Below are positions 10,300 to 21,149 of a stretch of 64,000 bases of DNA, piece after piece. The notes below the pieces were generated by a model. It searched no databases, was not told the DNA's origin, and was given only the letters and a program-made list of their open reading frames with translations. Source of the stretch: Closterium sp. NIES-65. Lineage: Eukaryota > Streptophyta > Zygnematophyceae > Desmidiales > Closteriaceae. Within the stretch, counting starts at the first letter, position 1; every line of letters starts with the position of its first letter. A program made the translations under genes and the position numbers. The DNA lies in NCBI GenBank assembly GCA_948144175.1, contig CANXME010000387.1, positions 772,501-836,500 of the forward strand, read 5' to 3'.

Positions 10300-11455
10300 C
10301 GAGACGCCTTTTGGCCGCCCTTACTGCCCCTCGAGCCGCCCTGCTTAGGCCCCGTCGGCCCCGCTTAGGCCTCGCTACGGCCTCGTTGCCGCCCCGCTTA
10401 GGCCCCGTCGGCCCCTCCCTTCGGCCCCGTCGGTCCCGCTTAGCACACCGTCGGCCCCGCCTAGGCCCCGTCGGCCCCGCTATAGCCCCGCTTAGGCCCC
10501 GCTACGGCCCTGATTGGCCCCGCTTAGGCCCCGTCGTCCCCGTTGCGGCTCAGCTTAGGCCCCGTCGGCCCCACTTCGGCCCCGTTGCGGCCCCACTACA
10601 GCCCCGCTACGGCCCCGTCGGCCCTGCTTAGCCCACCGTCGGCCCCGCTTAGACCCCGTCGGCCCCGCTGTAGCCCCGCTTAGGCCCCGCTACGGCCCCG
10701 ATTGGCCCCACTTAGGCCCCGTCGGCCCCGTTCCGGCCCCGCTTAGGCCCCGTCGGCCCCACTTCGGCCCCGTTGCGGCCCCGCTACAGCCCCACTACGG
10801 CCCCGTCGGCCCCGCTTAGCCCGCCGTCGGCCCAGCTTAGGCCCAGTCGGCCCCGCTGCGGCCCCGCTTAGGCCCCGTCGGTCCCTACTTCGGCCCCGTT
10901 GCGGCCTCGCTACGGCCCCGTCGGCCCCGTTGCTGCCCCACTTAGGCCCGGTTGGCCCTCACTTCGGCCCCGTTACGGCCCCGCTACAGCCCCGCCACGG
11001 CCCTGTCGGCCCCGCTACGGCCCCAGCTACGGCCACTTCGGCCCCGCTACGGCCCCGTCAGCCCCGCTACGGCCCCTCTAAGACCCCGTCGGCCCCACTT
11101 CGGCCCCACTGCGGCCCCGCTAAGGCCCCGCTAAGGCCCCGTCGGCCCCACTTCGACCCCACTGCGGCCCCACTAAGGCCCCTGCTACGACCCCGTCCCA
11201 ACCGCCCGATTCGCCCAGCCACCGAGCCGCCAGGCAGCCGAGCCGCCAGGCAGCCGAGCCGCCCAGCACCCGAGCCGCCCGACAGCCGAGCCGCCCCGCA
11301 GCCGAGCCGCCCAGCAGCTGAGCCGCCCAGCAGCCGAGCCGCCCCGCAGCCGAGCCGCCCAGCAGCCGAGCCGCCCAGCAGCCGAGCCGCCCGTGCAACC
11401 GAGCCATCCGGCAGCTGAGCCGCCCTGCAGCCGAGCCGCCGAGCAGCCCGATCGC
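10300..11455 (+). repeat. GC-rich two-part leader arrays of element B
   Basis: From about 10311 to 11190 there are dozens of imperfect units such as TAGGCCCCGTCGGCCCCGCT. From about 11205 to 11450 the unit changes to CAGCCGAGCCGCC. The array ends just upstream of gag (ATG 11519). It is probably untranslated leader. Confidence 0.85.
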
Positions 11456-11518
11456 CCCACGTGCCTGGTAAGAGCTCAGTCTCTGCCTCACTGCGCTCAC
11501 TGCCTGCCTACTGCTGTT

Positions 11519-14500
11519 ATGGCTTCCCCTAGCGATCTCAATTTTGACGCTGAGGGTCGGGCAGTGGACTTTGAGGTCTGGGTAGATGATCTGCAGCTTT
11601 TTCTGCAGTGCGATAGGGCAGACGGCCTCTCCCTGTTTGACCTCACTTCTGGTGCGTCCCCTGCCCCTGCTGCTGATGCTGACGCCACTGTTCGCTCACA
11701 GTGGGCCACACGTGATGCTGCTGCTCGCCTTGCTGTTCGCCGCCACTTACCGACCACTGAGCGTGCGCACTTTAGCCAGTACAAGAGTGCTCAGACCTTG
11801 TACGACGCTGTAGTTGCACGCTACTCTTCCCCTGCCACTGCTGCACTGAGCCGCCTCATGCTTCCCTTCCTCTTCCCTGACCTTGCTGCCTTTCCCACTG
11901 TCGCTGACCTCATTACGCACCTCCGCACTCTTGACACTCGCTACCGCGCTGCGCTTCCTGCTGAGTTCTGCGTAAAGAACCCCCCCCCCCCCCATGTACA
12001 TCACCCTCTACTACATATTCACCCGGCTCCCTGACTCTCTTCGTGTAGTCAGGGACCACTTCGTCTCTGTTTGCCCCACCACTCTCACCGTTGACCTCCT
12101 CGAGAAGGCCCTCCTAGCGATAGAAAAGAGCATAGTCGCTGTAGGAGCCTCTCGTGGTGACCCTCGCACCCCAGTCTTTGAGGGGTGTTCTCCCTCCCCC
12201 CTCTTGCCCTGTGTTGCCTCTGCTGCTGCGGCCGACCTCGTTGGTTTCGAGTCGGTCGGTGCTGCGTGTGCCCCAAGTGGAAGACGCCGCACCGGCAAGG
12301 GCAAGGGGGGCAAGGGCTCTGGAGGGGGTGGAGGGGGCGGTGGAGGTGGTGGTGGAGGCGTTGGAGGGAATGGGGGTGGTAGTGGGAGTGGTGCCGGGGG
12401 TGGTGGTGGCGGCGGCAACAGTGGAGGCGGCGGAGGCAGTGGAGGTGGCGGAGGGAGCGGAGGCGGCGGAGGTAGTGGAGGAGGCGGAGGTGGAGGAGGT
12501 GGCGGAGGCGGCGGTGGCGGTGGCGGCGGCGGCGGCGGTGGTGGTGCGAGTCGCGACTCTGCCTCGAGGAGTGGCTCCGGTGGTGGTCAGCGCCAGGAGC
12601 AGCAGCGGAGCGGTGTGACCATGTCCCCTCAGCAGCTTCATGAGTGGTACACTGCACGCCAGCGAGGTGGGGGTTTTGGTCCCTGCTCCTACGTTCTCCG
12701 TACCGGTGACCGCACTTCTGAGCAGTGCGGAGGTCCGCACTCCACCCAGCGCTGCTTTGGTCGACAGACGGACGCGTGGCGTCACCAGTTCCCTGAGGCG
12801 TCAGAGATCCCTCGCTGGGGAGATCTGGCCAAGGCTGGGGTTGCTATCTTTGATCTTGACTTTGATGCTATTCTTGCTGCCATGTATGCTATTGCTGATA
12901 GTGTTGAGGGTGCCTGTTAGCTGTGTGTACCGCATGACCCGGGCATTGAGGCTGCTGCGCTAGGTGCTGGTGAGACTGCTGCTCTTGGTGCTAGTGCGTC
13001 TGCTGCCCCAGGTGCTGGTGAGTCTGCTCTCTCAGGTACTGCTTCGGCTTAGGCCCTCCACACCTTCACCTTGGACTCGGGTGCGTCCCGCTCCTTCTTT
13101 CGAGACCGCACCACTCTTACGCCGCTTAGTCGGCCGGTTGCAGTCTCCCTGGCAAACCCCTCTGGGGGTCCTGTCCTTGCTAGCTTCTCCACTGTACTTC
13201 CGTGCCCTGCAGCCCCCTCTGGCACCCTGTCTGGTCTGTACCTCCCCTCGTTCTCTACGAACCTGGTGAGTGGAGCGGACCTACAGGATCGAGGGGTTGA
13301 CCAGTTCACTCCTGCGAGTCAGCGAGTGAACCACTGCACGTGTGCTCGGACAGGTCGACACTTGGCCACGTTCAGTCGTCGCCCAGGGTCGAGCCTGTAC
13401 ACCCTTACTACTGAGTCTCCTCCTACTGCTGCGTCGAGTCAGGTGTTAGCTGCGGCGTCCAGGTCTGGTCCTGAATCCGCCCCCTGCTCGTGTCGTCTGC
13501 TGTCCCACCAGACTCTCCATTGGCACCACCGCCTTGGTCACCCTTCCCTGCCTCGTCTCAGAGGCATGGCCTCCCGTGTCCTTGTCTCTGGTCTTCCTCG
13601 GTCTCTCCCTCCCCTTCCTCCGGGGCCTGGCCCTACCTGCGTCCCCTGCGTCGAGGGGCGACAGTGCGCCGCCCCTCACTCCTCCGAGTTTCCTCCGACA
13701 GAGGCTCCGCTGCAGACTCTCCACATGGACGTGTGGGGCCCAGCCCGCGTCAGTGGGCAGGGACGAGAGCGGTTCTTTCTGCTGGTCATTGACGACTACT
13801 CGCGTTACACCACAGTCTTCCCCTTGCGCAGCAAGGGTGACGTCACTGAGGTGTTGATCGACTGGATCCGCGCAGCTCGTCTCCAGCTCAGAGAGAGTTT
13901 CGGCTCGAACTTTCCTGTTCTGCGTCTCCACTCTGATAGAGGCGGGGAGTTTTCCTCTGCCTGTCTCGGAGCCTTCTGTCGTGCACAGGGCATCCGCCAG
14001 ACCTTCACGCTTTCGGCCTCTCCACAGCAAAATGGGATTGCTACGCGCCGCATTGGCATGGTCATGGACATCGCTCGTACGTCCATGATCCATGCGGCTG
14101 CCCCCCATTTTCTGTGGCCGTTTGCGGTTCAGTACACCGCGCATCAGCTCAACCTTCAGCCCCGGGTCTCCTTGCCAGAGACCTCCCTCGCCTTGCGGTG
14201 GACCGGGAAGGTTGGCGATGCGTCTGCGTTTCGGGTCTGGGGATCTCGGGCGTTTGTCCGCGACTCGTCTGCGAACAAGCTGTCCCCCTGTGCTGTTCCC
14301 TGCGTCTTCCTTGGCTTCCCCCTCGACGCGCCTGGCTGGCGGTTTTACCACCCCACCTCGCGACGTGTTCTGTCCTCCCAAGACGTCACCTTTGACGAGT
14401 CGGTGCCTTACTACCGTCTCTTCCCCTACCGCACTGCGCCCCTCCCCCCGCCGCTGCTCTTCCTTGCGCCAGGTGCTACCCAGGTAGACCCCCTCCCTCC

Positions 14501-17429
14501 TCAGGGTCCTGCCCCTTCAGGTGTGTCCCACGTAGACGCAGTCAAGCCTGTCGAGGTAGCTGTTGACTCTGGTGCTGCTAGAGGTGCTGAGCCTGCGGGT
14601 GCCGGGTCTGCGGGTGCCGGGTCTGGGGGTGCTGGGTCTGGGGGTGCTGAGACTGGGGGTGCTGAGACTAGGGGTGGTGAGTCTGGGGGTGCTGAGACTA
14701 GGGGTGCTGAGCTTGGGGGTGCTGAGCCTGGGGGTGCTGGGTCTGCTCGTGTGGCCGCCGGCGGTGCTACGTCGAGGCGGGAGCTGCTCTCTCCACAGGA
14801 GCTGCGCGAGTGGTTCGCCCGCGGCTGGAGATGTGCTGCTGAGTCTGGGGGTGCTGCTGGAGCTACTAGAGTTGGTTGTGCTGGAGCTGCTATTGGTGCT
14901 GGTGCTGCTGGAGGTGGAGCTGCTGAGGGTGTTGGCGCTGGTGTTTCTACTAGTGCTGGTGCGTCTGGGGGTGCTGCTGAGGCAGCTGGTGCTGACGGTT
15001 CTACTGGATTTGAGGTTGCTGGTGGTGTTGGCGCTGGCGTTGCTGCTGGCGCTGGTGCTTCTGAGGGTCCTGGAGTTGGCGCTGTTGGAGCTGGAGGTTC
15101 TGCTGGCGCAGGTGCTGCCACTGGGGGTCCTGGTGCCGTCCTTGCTGGTTCTGGAGGCGCTGCGCGGCCGAGGCCGTACTTCGTTCCCCTCCTGGAGCAG
15201 GTTCTTGGTCTCCCTCCCTCTACTGGTCCTCCTCCTCCCTTAGAGTGTCCGCAGCCTGTCCAGTCGCAGTCCCAGTTACAGCCCGCCTCCCCGCTACCTG
15301 CTCCTTCTCCCTACACTGGTCCTACTGGAGGTCTTGCTGAGCGTCGTGAGCCTGCGTCTCGTCCTACGTCGCCTGTTCGTGCTGCTCGCACTAGTGGTCG
15401 TACTACGCGTCCGCGTCCTCCTGCGGTCCCCGGCACACACCAGATGGCACTGCGTCCGTCCACTGCTCCTCTGCGTGTCCCTTTGCCGTCTCCTCTAGAG
15501 TCCTCTCTTCCTTCGCTTGCTGACCCGGAGTCCGACTCCCTTCGTGCTGCTAGTCTTTCGGTCACGCGCCTTCTTGCTACTATTGTCAATGACCCTACCT
15601 TTGAGTCCACTGCTGCGTCTGCTCTAGTTGCTGAGCTTGTCGACTTCGCTGCTCGCTGCCTTCTAGACTACGCTGCTAGTCTTGTTGCTGCGTCTCAGTC
15701 TGTCTGTCCTCCGTCCGTCGGGGGTGAGTGTGCTCTTAGCATGGACGTCCTTGAGGACAGGCAGGAGGAGTTCCAGTGCTTTGCGGCTGCTTTGCCCCAT
15801 CTCGTGTCCACGCTGATTGCCCCTGAGGGAGACCCGAATGCACCAGACATCCCGACTCCTCGATCGTACGCTGAGGCGATCGAGGGTCCCTACTCCTCTC
15901 AGTGGCAGTCGGCCATGGACGCAGAGATGGCTTCTTGGAAGTCCACAGGTACCTACGTCGACGAGGTTCCCCCACCTGGGGCGAACATCGTCAGTGGCAT
16001 GTGGATCTTCAGGGTGAAGCGGCCGCCTGGCTCTCCGCCCGTCTTCGAGGCGCGTTACGTGGCTCGAGGCTTCAGTCAGCGGTAGGGAGTTGACTACTTT
16101 CAGACCTTCTCTCCCACCCCGAAGATGACCACTCTTCGGGTGCTGCTGCACATAGCCGCTCAGCGCGACTACGAGCTTCACTCTCTTGACTTCAGCACAG
16201 CTTTCCTGCAAGGCAGCCTGCACGAGGAGATCTGGCTGCGCCGCCCTCCTGGCTTCACTGGGTCGTTTCCTCCTGGTACCCAGTGGAGCCTCCGCCGGCC
16301 AGTCTACGGTCTCCGTCAGGCGCCCCGTAAGTGGCACGACACACTGAGGACTACACTTGCGGCTCTTGGGTTTGCCCCTTCTACAGCCAACCCGTCGATG
16401 TTTCTACGCACCGACACCTCCTTGCCGCCGTTCTACATCCTCGTGTACGTCGACAACTTGGTCTTTGCCACTGCTGACACTGCTGGACTCGCCCACGTGA
16501 AGTCCGAGCTGCACAAGAGACACACGTGCACAGACCTGGGTGAAGTGCGCAGCTACCTTGGCTTGCAGATCACCCGGGACAGAGCACAGCGCACCATTAC
16601 TTTGACTCAGTCACACATGGTGCAGCAGGTCCTTCAGCGCTTCGGCTTCACGTACTCCTCGCCTCAGACCACTCCTCTGTCTACTCGTCACTCGCTCTCA
16701 GCTCTGCCTTCGGATGAGTCCGTAGAGTCGAGTGGCCCGTACCCAGAGCTTGTTGGCTGCCTCATGTACCTGATGACCTGCACACGACCTGACCTTGCAT
16801 ACCCTCTTAGCATCTTGGCACGCTATGTTGCTCCTGGGAGACACAGACCAGAGCACATGGCTGCAGCGAAGAGGGTGTTGCGCTACGTGTGCAGTACGTC
16901 GGGCATGGGACTAGTGCTTGGAGGGCGACGTCGAGTAGTCCTCACAGGTCACGCTGATGCTTCTTGGGCTGACGACCAGGCTACGCAGCGGTCGTCACAG
17001 GGTTACACCTTCAGCCTTGGCTCCGGCTCTATTTCGTGGCGGTCTACCCGCTCGTCCTCTGTTCTCGGCTCCAGTTGTGAGGCTGAGATCTACGCAGAGG
17101 CCATGGCTGCACAGGAGCTACGCTGGCTCACCTACCTGCTGACTGACCTAGGAGAGCAGCCTCGTTCTCCCCCAGTTCTGTACGTAGACAACAAGGCCAT
17201 GCTGGCCTTGTGTCGGGAGCACAGAATGGAGCACAGAACGAAGCACATTGCTCTCCGCTACTTCCTGTCTCGTGAGCTGCAGCAGCGTGTTCAGCTGCGC
17301 CTTGCTTACGTGGCCTCTGAGGCCAACACTGCTGATATCTTCACCAAGGCTCTTCCGCCTTGTGATCTTCAGCATTTCTGTACTGTGCTAGGTCTTGTGC
17401 CTACCTGGCCTCACTTGCTCACTTCTTGA
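11519..17429 (+). pseudogene. gag-pol polyprotein of element B, inactivated
   Basis: The frame starts at ATG 11519 (MASPSDLNFDAEGRAVDFE) and ends at TGA 17427-17429. Order: N-terminal Gag, Pro run, Gly-rich region, zinc-like motif (CSYVLRTGDRTSEQC, then H-x4-C), protease DSGAS (near 13071), pre-integrase zinc region, integrase, Ala/Gly linker, RT and RNase H. The 14-C tract at 11980-11993 shifts the frame by one. Amber stops sit at 12918-12920, 13050-13052 and 16083-16085. Two catalytic residues are lost: the integrase Glu is Thr (14043-14045, NGIATRR in place of NGIAERR) and the RT motif is YVDN (16446-16457) in place of YVDD. The element cannot move by itself. Confidence 0.92.
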
Positions 17430-17639
17430 TCTTGTTTGTACTGTATTCTTTCTATACCTGCTCTTGCTTGTGTTACCTTTATATATATATTCATGCATGT
17501 GAACTGGCCTTGTGGCCCTACTCTTGTGCTCGGACTGTGTGGTGACTTTGTGATCCACCCTGAGCTTACTTTGCTTTGCTTTGCTTTGTTTGACTGGTCT
17601 TGTGACCGCTTGTTCTCCCCCACTTTGCCTATGTGGGTG
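17430..17639 (+). other. 3' UTR and polypurine tract of element B
   Basis: After the pol stop comes an AT-rich patch (TATATATAT), then a block found in all copies (GTGATCCACCCTGAGCTT and CCCCCACTTTGCCTATG), ending in ATGTGGGTG next to the 3' LTR. The final purines would prime plus-strand DNA synthesis. Confidence 0.75.
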
Positions 17640-17770
17640 TGTCAGAGCATTATAGCTTATACATTTGTGTAGGCTACAGTGGTGTAGCCCATATGGGGTA
17701 CAACCCAATTAGGGTTAGTACTTGTACCCAACTCTTTCATAGTTCATTCATCCATTCTCACTTCTCGTCA
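17640..17770 (+). repeat. 3' LTR of element B (131 bp)
   Basis: Same length as the 5' LTR. Three substitutions separate the two, all within the core (CTATAATGGGG against CTACAGTGGTG). It ends TCA and is followed by the duplication GGCTG (17771-17775). Confidence 0.93.
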
Positions 17771-17775
17771 GGCTG

Positions 17776-19600
17776 CACCTCGGCCTGCTTCTCCCCTGTC
17801 GAGGTCGATCCCACGCCAACTGGATGGGCGTTCCGTCTACAACCGGCGACGCTCTTGGCCGGCACCATAGACGACGCCCTACTCCTCCCCTCATCGCTGG
17901 AGGCCGACACCAGAGGCAGCCCCCGCAGGTTTGGCATGAGGGGAGGGGCAGAAGGGGCAGGGGAAGGGGAGGTAGGGCGGTCGACCCTAGCTTCTGCTGC
18001 AGCAAGCTCACCGATCTCGGCAAGCAGGGGAAGTGTCGTCGTCGAGGTGTTCGTCGGCTGGCCGACCTGCGGCCGCCTCGACGCCTGCCCGTGCTCCGAC
18101 TTCCACACCTCCAGCGACATTGTCTCATAAAACACCACGTCCGACATGGTGACAACCCAGTTGTCAGCGATGTCGAGGAGTTCCTAGCCCTTGCTCTCCT
18201 CCGACACTCCGAGGTGAAGGCTCCACCGGGCCTTCGGCTTCTGCTTTCCACCGCACTACTGCTCGGAGTCCAAAAAATGTGCCATGCAGCCCCACACTTA
18301 TGCCAGCAACAAGTCGGGCTTCTTCCCGGTCAGCAGCTGGTATGGCATCGTCCACCGGTTGTAGCGCCGACCTCTTAAGGCAGTTGCAGACCCAGATGGC
18401 CTGCCGCAAAGCGAGGTGCCACCAGTGGTGCTGCACGCCCATGTGCAGCAGCATCGTCCACACCGACGCCACCACCGCCCTCATCTCCCGTTCCGCCATG
18501 CCATTTTGTTGCGGGGTGTACGCCAGGTCAAGTCGTGAACGATCCCCTTGCCGTCCACGAAATTGGTGAACTCCTTCCCAAGGAACTCCCCTCCTCGGTC
18601 AGAGCGCAACATTAGCACCAACTTCTTCGTCGGCCGCTCAGCAACCGCTAGCCACTGCACGAACTCCTGCAGCACGTCCGACTTCTTGGCGACCAGCCTC
18701 ACCCTAGCGTAGCGGGTCGCGCGGTCCTTCAGTAGCAAGAAGTTTAGGCTGTCGTCCTTGGCAGCCACATGGAATGGCCTGCACAGGTCGATGTACACGA
18801 CGGTCAGCACGTCGTCAGTGTCGGAGCACTGGTCGGGGAAGGTGTGCCGCGCGAGCTTCCTGCCGAGACACACGGTTAGTCGGCGCCAGACGCCGACTTA
18901 AGGTCCAGCCCAGTAGCGACCTCGTGCTTCGCCGAGCTCCGGACGGTGTCCATGGTGACGTGCGCAAGCCTTGCATGTAGCTGGTTCGGCGTAGACTTTG
19001 TCATTGAGATGATTGCCCACAAGGCCACTACCTCCGTCAAGGACGTTGTCGACTTCGTCGAGCAGGGACGCAGGCCGGTGTAGAGGACCCGGCCAGTGTA
19101 GGACGCCCGACCGATGAATTCCCATGCCACTGTGACGAGCAACATTCCGTCGCTGTCCTCCTTCAGGTTCACACCATTCTCCTTCAGCTGGCCAGCCGAC
19201 AGTAGATTCGCGTGCACGCCCGGGACATAGAGCACGTCGGGGATCAGCACATGCTTCCCTCCCTCTCCTTGCAAGTTGACCGTGCCCCGGCCCTGGACGT
19301 CCTGAAGTGCCCCATTGAAGCCGCGCACGTGCTTGACATTGCCACTCGGCTCCAGGTCAACGAAGGCCTCCTTTGTCCTCATCAGGTGGTGCGAGCAGCC
19401 GCTGTCGAGCAGGACCACCGCCGGGTTCGCCTGTACAGTTGCTGCCACCGCCTGGAAGTCCTTGCCTGCCTCCGGCACAAGCAAGACGGTCGGCTCCACG
19501 ACGCCTTCCAGCGAGCAGGATGCCTCCTTGTCGCCTCGCCCCTTGCCGCCAGCAGAGGAGTTGGCGGCCTTCGCCGAGGTTGACAACTTGGTCAACTGCT
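17776..19600 (-). pseudogene. pol of element L: protease and integrase
   Basis: On the minus strand, the protease motif VLLDSGCSHHL (near 19415-19385) is followed by the copia block DVLYVPGVHANLLSAGQL and a pre-integrase region. The integrase core shows VVYIDLCRPF, LRSDRGGEF and, in the next frame, NGMAERE, so all three DDE acids remain. Frameshifts lie near 18878, where the Cys pair of the zinc region is disrupted, and near 18500, and an in-frame stop ends the 18876-19595 frame. The C-terminal linker (18150-17776) continues across the B insertion into the RT half. Confidence 0.82.
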
Positions 19601-19639
19601 TCTCCCTGCGCGGCCTACTCTCCCGACGGGGCGACGTAG

Positions 19640-20315
19640 TTTGCCTACGGCAGGAGCTCCAAGGACCGCTCGGCTTCCTGCATTGCCTCGTCCTGCAGGA
19701 TGTACGAGGTTAGGGAGTCCTCGTTGAGCGTCACCTGTGTGCTCGGCACCACCAACAGCCGCTTCAGCAGGTTGTAGCTGCTCTGGCACCCTTCAGTACG
19801 TGGGTGACATACAACGCCGCGGAGTACTGCACACCGTACATCCTCATGGTGGTGATAATTCGCCAAGCCCGGTTACAGTAGTCTATCGCTGTCTCCTGGT
19901 CGCCCATCCGCAAATGCGTCATCTGCTCCTCGAGCTGGCCAATGTGCAAGTCGTCGGTGACCTAGTACATCAATTCGATGAAGTGCCACGCTTGGTGGCC
20001 AACATCCAAGTAGTCCCTGCACAGCTTCAAGGCGATCTACACGTTCGGAGAACAACACCGTGAGATGACCGCGAAGGTCAGCAGCTGCACAACGCAAAAC
20101 TCTCCACGCAGGTTGGGGTAGTTCTTCGACGGTGTCGCCACGATCCCGGCGGCGAAGCCCATCAGCCCGACCATCTCCAGCTCAGGCTCGATGGCTTCCT
20201 TCCAAGTGAGGATGTCGAGTCGATCGACCAGCAGGGGGGGTCACAGAGATTCTGTCTTGCGTAAACTTGAAGTAGCCGTAGCTCGGTGCTATTGTTAAGA
20301 TAGTACTAGGAGTCA
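19640..20315 (-). pseudogene. gag of element L, broken
   Basis: Reading from 20315 on the minus strand gives a copia-type Gag: YGYFKFTQDRISV, LDILTWKEAIEPELEM, then AIDYCNRAWRIITTMRMYG and LKG. The last part matches the central Gag domain of plant copia elements. Frameshifts occur near the C run at about 20240 and around 20045, and stops follow. I could not find the usual zinc knuckle. The true start may lie upstream, cut off by element I. Confidence 0.65.
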
Positions 20316-20526
20316 TGTCTAGAGAGAAAGGTTGAAGTTATTGACTAACAAGAGTGTTGAGGTACAAGTATAGGAAACCCTAATTGAACTTAGGGTGTGT
20401 TCAGTTTGTGCTAGAAACTAAGAAATGAACCTAAACTGAACCGAAAGTGTAACTCTCTCTAAACATGGTGAAATAACAAAAGAACACCATGATAAATGCC
20501 AGAGTGAGCTCTAGCCTACTCCAACA
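20316..20526 (-). repeat. 3' LTR of copia element I (211 bp)
   Basis: On the minus strand it starts TGTTGGAGTAGGCTAGAGC, directly after a purine tract (TTAGGGGTG), and ends CTCTCTAGACA. The TGTTGGA start is typical of plant copia LTRs. The base after it on the plus side, AGTCA (20311-20315), may be one half of a target duplication. Confidence 0.7.
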
Positions 20527-21110
20527 CACCCCTAAGCTAGGTGAAGCTCTGGAACAAAACACCTAGCAAATCGGAACACCCCCAGAAGTGGCAAGACGAG
20601 TGAGCTCGAGTGCGCGCACGTAAAAACGGTGTGGCGCACAAAAGAGAGCCTTGGTGAAAATGTCAGCAAGGTTGGCAGTAGCGGCCACCTTGCGAAAGCA
20701 GAGAAAACCAGACTGCACCAGCTCGCGCACGAAAAAGTAGCGGACCTCGATGTGTTTGCTGCGAGTGTAATAGACATGGATTTTCAGTGAGGTGAATCAT
20801 GCTCGCACTGTCGCAGTAGAGCATCACAGAGGGCTGAGATTGACCAAGCATAGCATACATGAGGGACCCAACGAGCTCAGGATAGGGTCGTAGTTCTGAG
20901 GAGGGAGCAAGAACGGCAGGGGCAGTAAGCTGATGGTTAGTGGGAAGAGGAGTGGAAACTCGCTAGGCCTGCGACATTTCAAAACGCTCAAGAATAGACT
21001 GGATGTAGAAGGATTGAGAGAGGGAGATGCGCGCAGCATGATCACGACGGATCTCCATGCCAAGGTAATGACGAAGCTCGCCAAGATCCTTGCACAGGGT
21101 TTAGGCCATA
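20527..21110 (-). pseudogene. pol remnant of copia element I: RT end and RNase H
   Basis: The minus strand encodes DLGELRHYLGMEIRRDHA, then PYPELVGSLMYAML, both from the end of a copia RT, followed after an internal deletion by LYCDSASMIHLTENP and, in another frame, FVRELVQSGF and LADIFTKAL of RNase H. The deletion removes roughly the middle of RNase H. It is the tail of an element whose 5' part is not in this window; the copia element H further right has a different LTR. Confidence 0.72.
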
Positions 21111-21149
21111 GAAAAATCCTTACACTACCCCCCGCTTTGAGAAGCCCCC

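Larger units (their letters stand above)
10067..17770 (+). mobile_element. Compact-LTR copia retrotransposon B, complete but inactive
   Basis: A 7704-bp element with two 131-bp LTRs differing at three positions, a PBS, leader arrays, a gag-pol frame, a 3' UTR and a polypurine tract (ATGTGGGTG just before 17640). The target duplication GGCTG is exact. It sits in the linker part of pol of element L, in the opposite orientation. Confidence 0.95.
17771..20315 (-). mobile_element. Copia element L, 5' segment (gag, protease, integrase)
   Basis: The upstream half of element L on the minus strand, separated from its RT half by B. No 5' LTR of L is visible. At 20316 the sequence changes to the LTR of element I, so either I is inserted into gag of L or L is truncated there. 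Confidence 0.8.

Noticed and set aside
10300..11500. Pro/Arg/Gly-rich open frames in leader arrays
   Set aside because: Simple translation of GC repeats, open in several phases and on both strands, upstream of the real gag start.
13446..14381. Long minus-strand frames opposite integrase (also 27770-28516 and 42119-42787)
   Set aside because: They recur at the same place in several copies only because the sense strand is GC-rich with few stop-like codons on the other strand. No recognisable domain.
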